A DNA stretch of 58,355 nucleotides, from assembly GCA_004211785.1 (NCBI GenBank), contig SHBX01000015.1, positions 1 through 58,355 on the forward strand, in the 5' to 3' direction. Within the stretch, counting starts at the first letter, position 1; each line of letters opens with the position of its first letter. Under the pieces are notes generated by a model that was not told the DNA's origin, ran no database searches, and saw only the letters and a list, made by a program, of their open reading frames with translations. The stretch is from Winogradskyella sp. (lineage in GTDB: Bacteria > Bacteroidota > Bacteroidia > Flavobacteriales > Flavobacteriaceae). Positions 55,409 to 58,355 of the stretch are shown piece after piece. The position numbers and the translations under genes are program-made.

Positions 55409-56434
55409 ATGAAAAACAAAGTGTTAATTACAGTTGTATTTAATTTTCTATTGATTTTAGGCGGGTTAAATGCTCAAGAAGTAGAGAAGTCTAAATTGAA
55501 ATTTGGAGGTTATGGACAAAAAAAGTTCAATGATGCGGAAAAGAAAATCTACATTGAACAATTTAGTATTAGTTATCAATACATTTATGCAAAAAGTAAA
55601 AAGACTAAAGGCGGACGTCAAATGGGTGGCGGCTATCTAGGAGATGCAAAAGCTGCTCTTTTTCTTGGTTTAGATGGCATAGAACCTGAAGAGTTACAAA
55701 AACTGACAGATGAAGCATATTTAAATTTTATATCTAATTTAAAAGCTAAAGGTTATACTATTTTAACAGGTAAAGATTATAAAGAACATGAGTATTATCA
55801 AAAGGCTGAGGTGTATGAAGGTGGTGAGCAAAAGCAATATTATAAAGGTTTTATATCTACAGCTCCAACAGGTGTTACATTTTTAAATAAAGGTTATGGT
55901 ATTTTTAATACAACTTTGAAAACTTCAAAACAGTTAGATGGTATAACGGTTGCTAGAGTAAATATCATGGTGCCTTTTGCAGAGGATGGTCAATCTCAAG
56001 GGAGTAAGGCACTAGCTAAAACTTTTGGAGGTGTAGCAAAAGTTGTAGCAAAACCAAACCTGCGTATTGGGTCATCAACGATACAAGCTAAAAGTAAATT
56101 GGGATTTGAAAAATACAATACCATAACTACAAATTTTGATATTGGATATAAAAAGGGGTTAAAATATCAGGCTTGGTATACTGTAAACCCTAAAAAAGGG
56201 ATTATCATTGATGGTGTTTTACCAAAAAAGAAATATAAAGCTGTGAAATCTGCTAGTCAGGATTTAGATGGTACTCAAATAGGTAATTATAGGGTGTTTA
56301 ATATTCCTGAGGAAGAGTTAAAAAAGATGCAAATGATTTCGTTTGATAAGTCTAAGTATACTATTGGAGTTAAAGAAGCATTAGATTATTTTGTAGGCAC
56401 TTCGGTAGATAAATTTTTATCCTACATAAATTAG
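55409..56434 (+). CDS. Secreted protein of unknown function
   Basis: A 341-residue protein that I do not recognise. A clear signal peptide ends about residue 22 (LLILGGLNAQ). The mature part is rich in Lys, Gly and aromatic residues, with mixed alpha/beta character: FGGYGQKKFNDAEKKIYIEQ, an Ala-rich LGDAKAALFLGLDG, and GYTILTGKDYKEHEYYQ. There are no cysteines in the mature part, no sorting domain and no transmembrane helix after the leader, so it is probably periplasmic. It is preceded by the operator-like palindrome and followed after 13 bp by a small membrane protein gene, possibly in one unit with the sensor kinase beyond. Confidence 0.75.
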   Translation: MKNKVLITVVFNFLLILGGLNAQEVEKSKLKFGGYGQKKFNDAEKKIYIEQFSISYQYIYAKSKKTKGGRQMGGGYLGDAKAALFLGLDGIEPEELQKLTDEAYLNFISNLKAKGYTILTGKDYKEHEYYQKAEVYEGGEQKQYYKGFISTAPTGVTFLNKGYGIFNTTLKTSKQLDGITVARVNIMVPFAEDGQSQGSKALAKTFGGVAKVVAKPNLRIGSSTIQAKSKLGFEKYNTITTNFDIGYKKGLKYQAWYTVNPKKGIIIDGVLPKKKYKAVKSASQDLDGTQIGNYRVFNIPEEELKKMQMISFDKSKYTIGVKEALDYFVGTSVDKFLSYIN

Positions 56435-56447
56435 GCTTTACAAGTAA

Positions 56448-56726
56448 ATGTACTATTCACCAATACTTGCAGTATTGTCAATTTTAGTCATATTCATTAT
56501 CTTTTTTACTTGTTTTAAACTTAAAAAGCTTAAAAAAAGAGATGAACATAAATTGGCAATACTCTTTAATCAAATAGAAGAAGCAAGAAAAATAGGAAAA
56601 GAATACGCAAGTAATTCTGAAACTCTAGCAAGACAAGAAAACTATACTCAATTAGCTATAACTAATACTTGTCTTAAGCTTGTAAATATTGATTTTACAT
56701 TAAAAGAGATTTTTAAATTTCTCTAA
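56448..56726 (+). CDS. Small single-pass membrane protein of unknown function
   Basis: A 92-residue protein with one N-terminal transmembrane segment (about 5-24, ILAVLSILVIFIIFFTCF) followed by a basic stretch (KLKKLKKRDEHK) and a helical, probably coiled-coil tail. The positive charges after the helix suggest that the tail is cytoplasmic. It lies between the secreted unknown protein (13 bp) and a sensor kinase gene (45 bp) in the same direction. No family recognised. Confidence 0.6.
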   Translation: MYYSPILAVLSILVIFIIFFTCFKLKKLKKRDEHKLAILFNQIEEARKIGKEYASNSETLARQENYTQLAITNTCLKLVNIDFTLKEIFKFL

Positions 56727-56771
56727 AAAAGCTTTTTGTATCTTTTAATTTTATAACTGTAGTTCCAGAAA

Positions 56772-58355
56772 ATGATATCGTATAAACCAAGTTTAGTAGG
56801 TGTATTCCTGTTTTTATTTACATTTAGTTATGGACAAACTAAAGATATAGCTGGACAAAGGTTTAAAGATTATTTAGAGCAAGGTTTTAAATATCATGAC
56901 AACCGAAAACTAGACAGTAGTAAATATTTCTTAAGAAAAGTTGATAGTCTTGTTAAGCTTAATCATTCAGATTCTACAAAGTTTTATCAGAAAGAACTTC
57001 TAGAGGCATCGTTATTTGTAAGAGAAAATAGAATGGATGAGGCAATTGGCAAATTGTTAAAAGCCAATCAATTTTTTAAAAATCAGAAGGATAGTGCAAA
57101 TATTGGTTTGAGTTTATACAAACTTGGAGTGGCCAATTATTATGTAAATAGACGTTTAGTTGCTGGTGATTATTTTGATAAAATCACACCTTATAAAAAA
57201 TTTGTTAGCAAACGTTTACTAACACGTGTTCATCAAAATTACGGAACCATAAATTTAGAAGTCGGATTATTAAGTAAGCCCAAAAACAAAGACTTAATAA
57301 AAAAGGCAATCAAGAATTACGAAGATGCCATAAAAATATACACTGAAGAAAATTGGTTAATGGAAAAAGCATTAGCTACCAGTTTGTTAGCAGAATGTTA
57401 TAATCAATTAGAGGATTATGATTCGGCATTAGATATTATTAATCAAGCCATTTCTTTCTCAAAAGAAGCAAATAACCAAAGCCAACTAGGGTTTGCTCTA
57501 ATAAAGAAAACTTCAATCTTAGGAAATAAAGGGCAATTTGAGGAAGCGTTAAATACCATTGTGATAGCCAAGCCTATTTTTAAAGAATTAGATGATAAGC
57601 CAACATATTTATATGCACTTAGAGAAGAAAAAAAAGCATTATTAGGTTTAAATAGGTTTAAAGAAGCATCTATCTTATCAGATTCAATTTTGCAAGTGTC
57701 AATAGAAAGCTATGATACTAGGTTTGCTGACAAAGTTTCTGAGATGGAGGCTAAATATAATTCTATCGAAAAAGAAAAAGAAATAGCGCAACAAAAAGAA
57801 AAGCTCTTAGCCCAAGAGTTAAATATAAAAAATAGGACATTATCATCCATTTTGTTAGCTTCAGCATTATTGATTCTTGGTATAATCACTTTTGGTCTTT
57901 ACAAACGGCATCAGTTAAAAAGAAAACAATTAAATAAAGAACTAGAGTTGAAAGATGCCCTTGCCAAAATTAAAACTCAAAATAAATTGCAAGAGCAACG
58001 GCTAAGAATATCAAGGGATTTGCATGATAATATTGGCTCACAACTCACCTTTATAATTTCATCCATAGATAATTTAGCATATATCAATAAAAATGCTAGT
58101 ACTAAATTAAAAGAGAAACTATCTGAAATAAGTTCTTTTACGGGAGATACTATTTATCAGCTTCGAGATACAATATGGGCTATGAATAAAACTGAAATCT
58201 CTGTAGATGATTTGCAGGCTAGAGTTTTGACGTATATAGATAAAGCCAAATCTATAAAACCAGACATTAATTTTATTTCTGAATTTAAAATAAGTTCTGA
58301 TAAAGATTTTACATCTAAAGAAGGTATATATATCTTCAGAATAATTCAAGAGGCT
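56772..58355 (+). CDS. TPR-containing sensor histidine kinase (NarX-type HisKA_3), partial at the right edge
   Basis: Open from the ATG at 56772 to the last base: 528 codons, with the end of the ATPase domain missing. A signal peptide (LVGVFLFLFTFSYGQ) leads into tetratricopeptide repeats at about 30-320 on the periplasmic side (for example LLAECYNQLEDYDSALDIIN). A coiled coil, a transmembrane segment (about 356-378, LSSILLASALLILGIITFGL) and a HisKA_3 domain RISRDLHDNIGSQLT with phospho-acceptor H418 follow. HATPase_c begins near EGIYIFRIIQEA. Its partner should be a LuxR-type (NarL-like) response regulator just beyond the window. Confidence 0.9.
   Translation, partial: MISYKPSLVGVFLFLFTFSYGQTKDIAGQRFKDYLEQGFKYHDNRKLDSSKYFLRKVDSLVKLNHSDSTKFYQKELLEASLFVRENRMDEAIGKLLKANQFFKNQKDSANIGLSLYKLGVANYYVNRRLVAGDYFDKITPYKKFVSKRLLTRVHQNYGTINLEVGLLSKPKNKDLIKKAIKNYEDAIKIYTEENWLMEKALATSLLAECYNQLEDYDSALDIINQAISFSKEANNQSQLGFALIKKTSILGNKGQFEEALNTIVIAKPIFKELDDKPTYLYALREEKKALLGLNRFKEASILSDSILQVSIESYDTRFADKVSEMEAKYNSIEKEKEIAQQKEKLLAQELNIKNRTLSSILLASALLILGIITFGLYKRHQLKRKQLNKELELKDALAKIKTQNKLQEQRLRISRDLHDNIGSQLTFIISSIDNLAYINKNASTKLKEKLSEISSFTGDTIYQLRDTIWAMNKTEISVDDLQARVLTYIDKAKSIKPDINFISEFKISSDKDFTSKEGIYIFRIIQEA

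Noticed and set aside
1..58355. tRNA, rRNA, CRISPR arrays, prophage or insertion sequences
   Set aside because: No cloverleaf-like segments, short regular repeats with spacers, or transposase/phage proteins were recognised in reading the window; a dedicated covariance-model scan would settle small RNAs.

Overview
The window comes from the chromosome of a marine-type Flavobacteriaceae (Bacteroidota). The evidence is low GC, type IX secretion (T9SS) sorting domains of both type A and type B, gliding-type C-terminal domains, a GIN-domain protein, GSCFA and LemA/TPM genes, and several Bacteroidota-type -7 elements (TAnnTTTG) close to start codons. No tRNA, rRNA, CRISPR array, transposase or phage gene was recognised.

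Layout. (1) 1-6237, minus: the first 2079 codons of a giant secreted repeat protein (signal peptide, DUF4347, calcium-binding Asp-rich linkers, Ig/PKD-like repeats) that runs off the left edge. (2) 6563-10443, minus: a LytTR response regulator and a propeller-type LytS-like sensor kinase. (3) 10444-11996: a mostly non-coding stretch with a decayed T9SS sorting domain, then a DNA/RNA non-specific endonuclease gene. (4) 12084-14766, minus: an NtrY-like sensor kinase and an NtrC-family sigma-54 activator. (5) 14973-34775, plus: an ABC efflux locus with an HlyD/MacA-like adaptor, two MacB/LolD-type ATPases, six tandem paralogous FtsX/MacB-type permeases of about 800 residues, a GIN-domain (DUF2807) protein and a TolC-like outer-membrane protein. 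(6) 34813-36664: a cytosine-5 DNA methyltransferase convergent with, and overlapping, a PD-(D/E)xK nuclease candidate (a type II restriction-modification pair). (7) 36851-48399, plus: T9SS cargo proteins, a TrmH-family methyltransferase, Era, Der and an outer-membrane beta-barrel protein. (8) 48414-51594, minus: TPM, TPM, LemA, MerR-like and M23 peptidase genes. (9) 51740-58355, plus: alaS, a GSCFA protein, two unrecognised proteins and a TPR-containing sensor kinase that runs off the right edge.

The most interesting signal is regulatory. The efflux locus splits into three transcription units (adaptor-ATPase-permeases 1-3; permeases 4-6; GIN-ATPase-TolC). Each is preceded by the same module: a 44-bp pair of inverted GTGTyCGwTTttGAtACA-like sites, then exactly 51 bp, then a sigma-54-like -24 GG element in an almost identical TTTGGCATCATmTTCACT box. 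The divergently encoded NtrC-type activator is the obvious candidate to bind all three. This predicts a dedicated, co-ordinately switched multi-permease efflux or envelope-stress machine, sensed by the adjacent kinase. The ligand and substrate cannot be read from the sequence.
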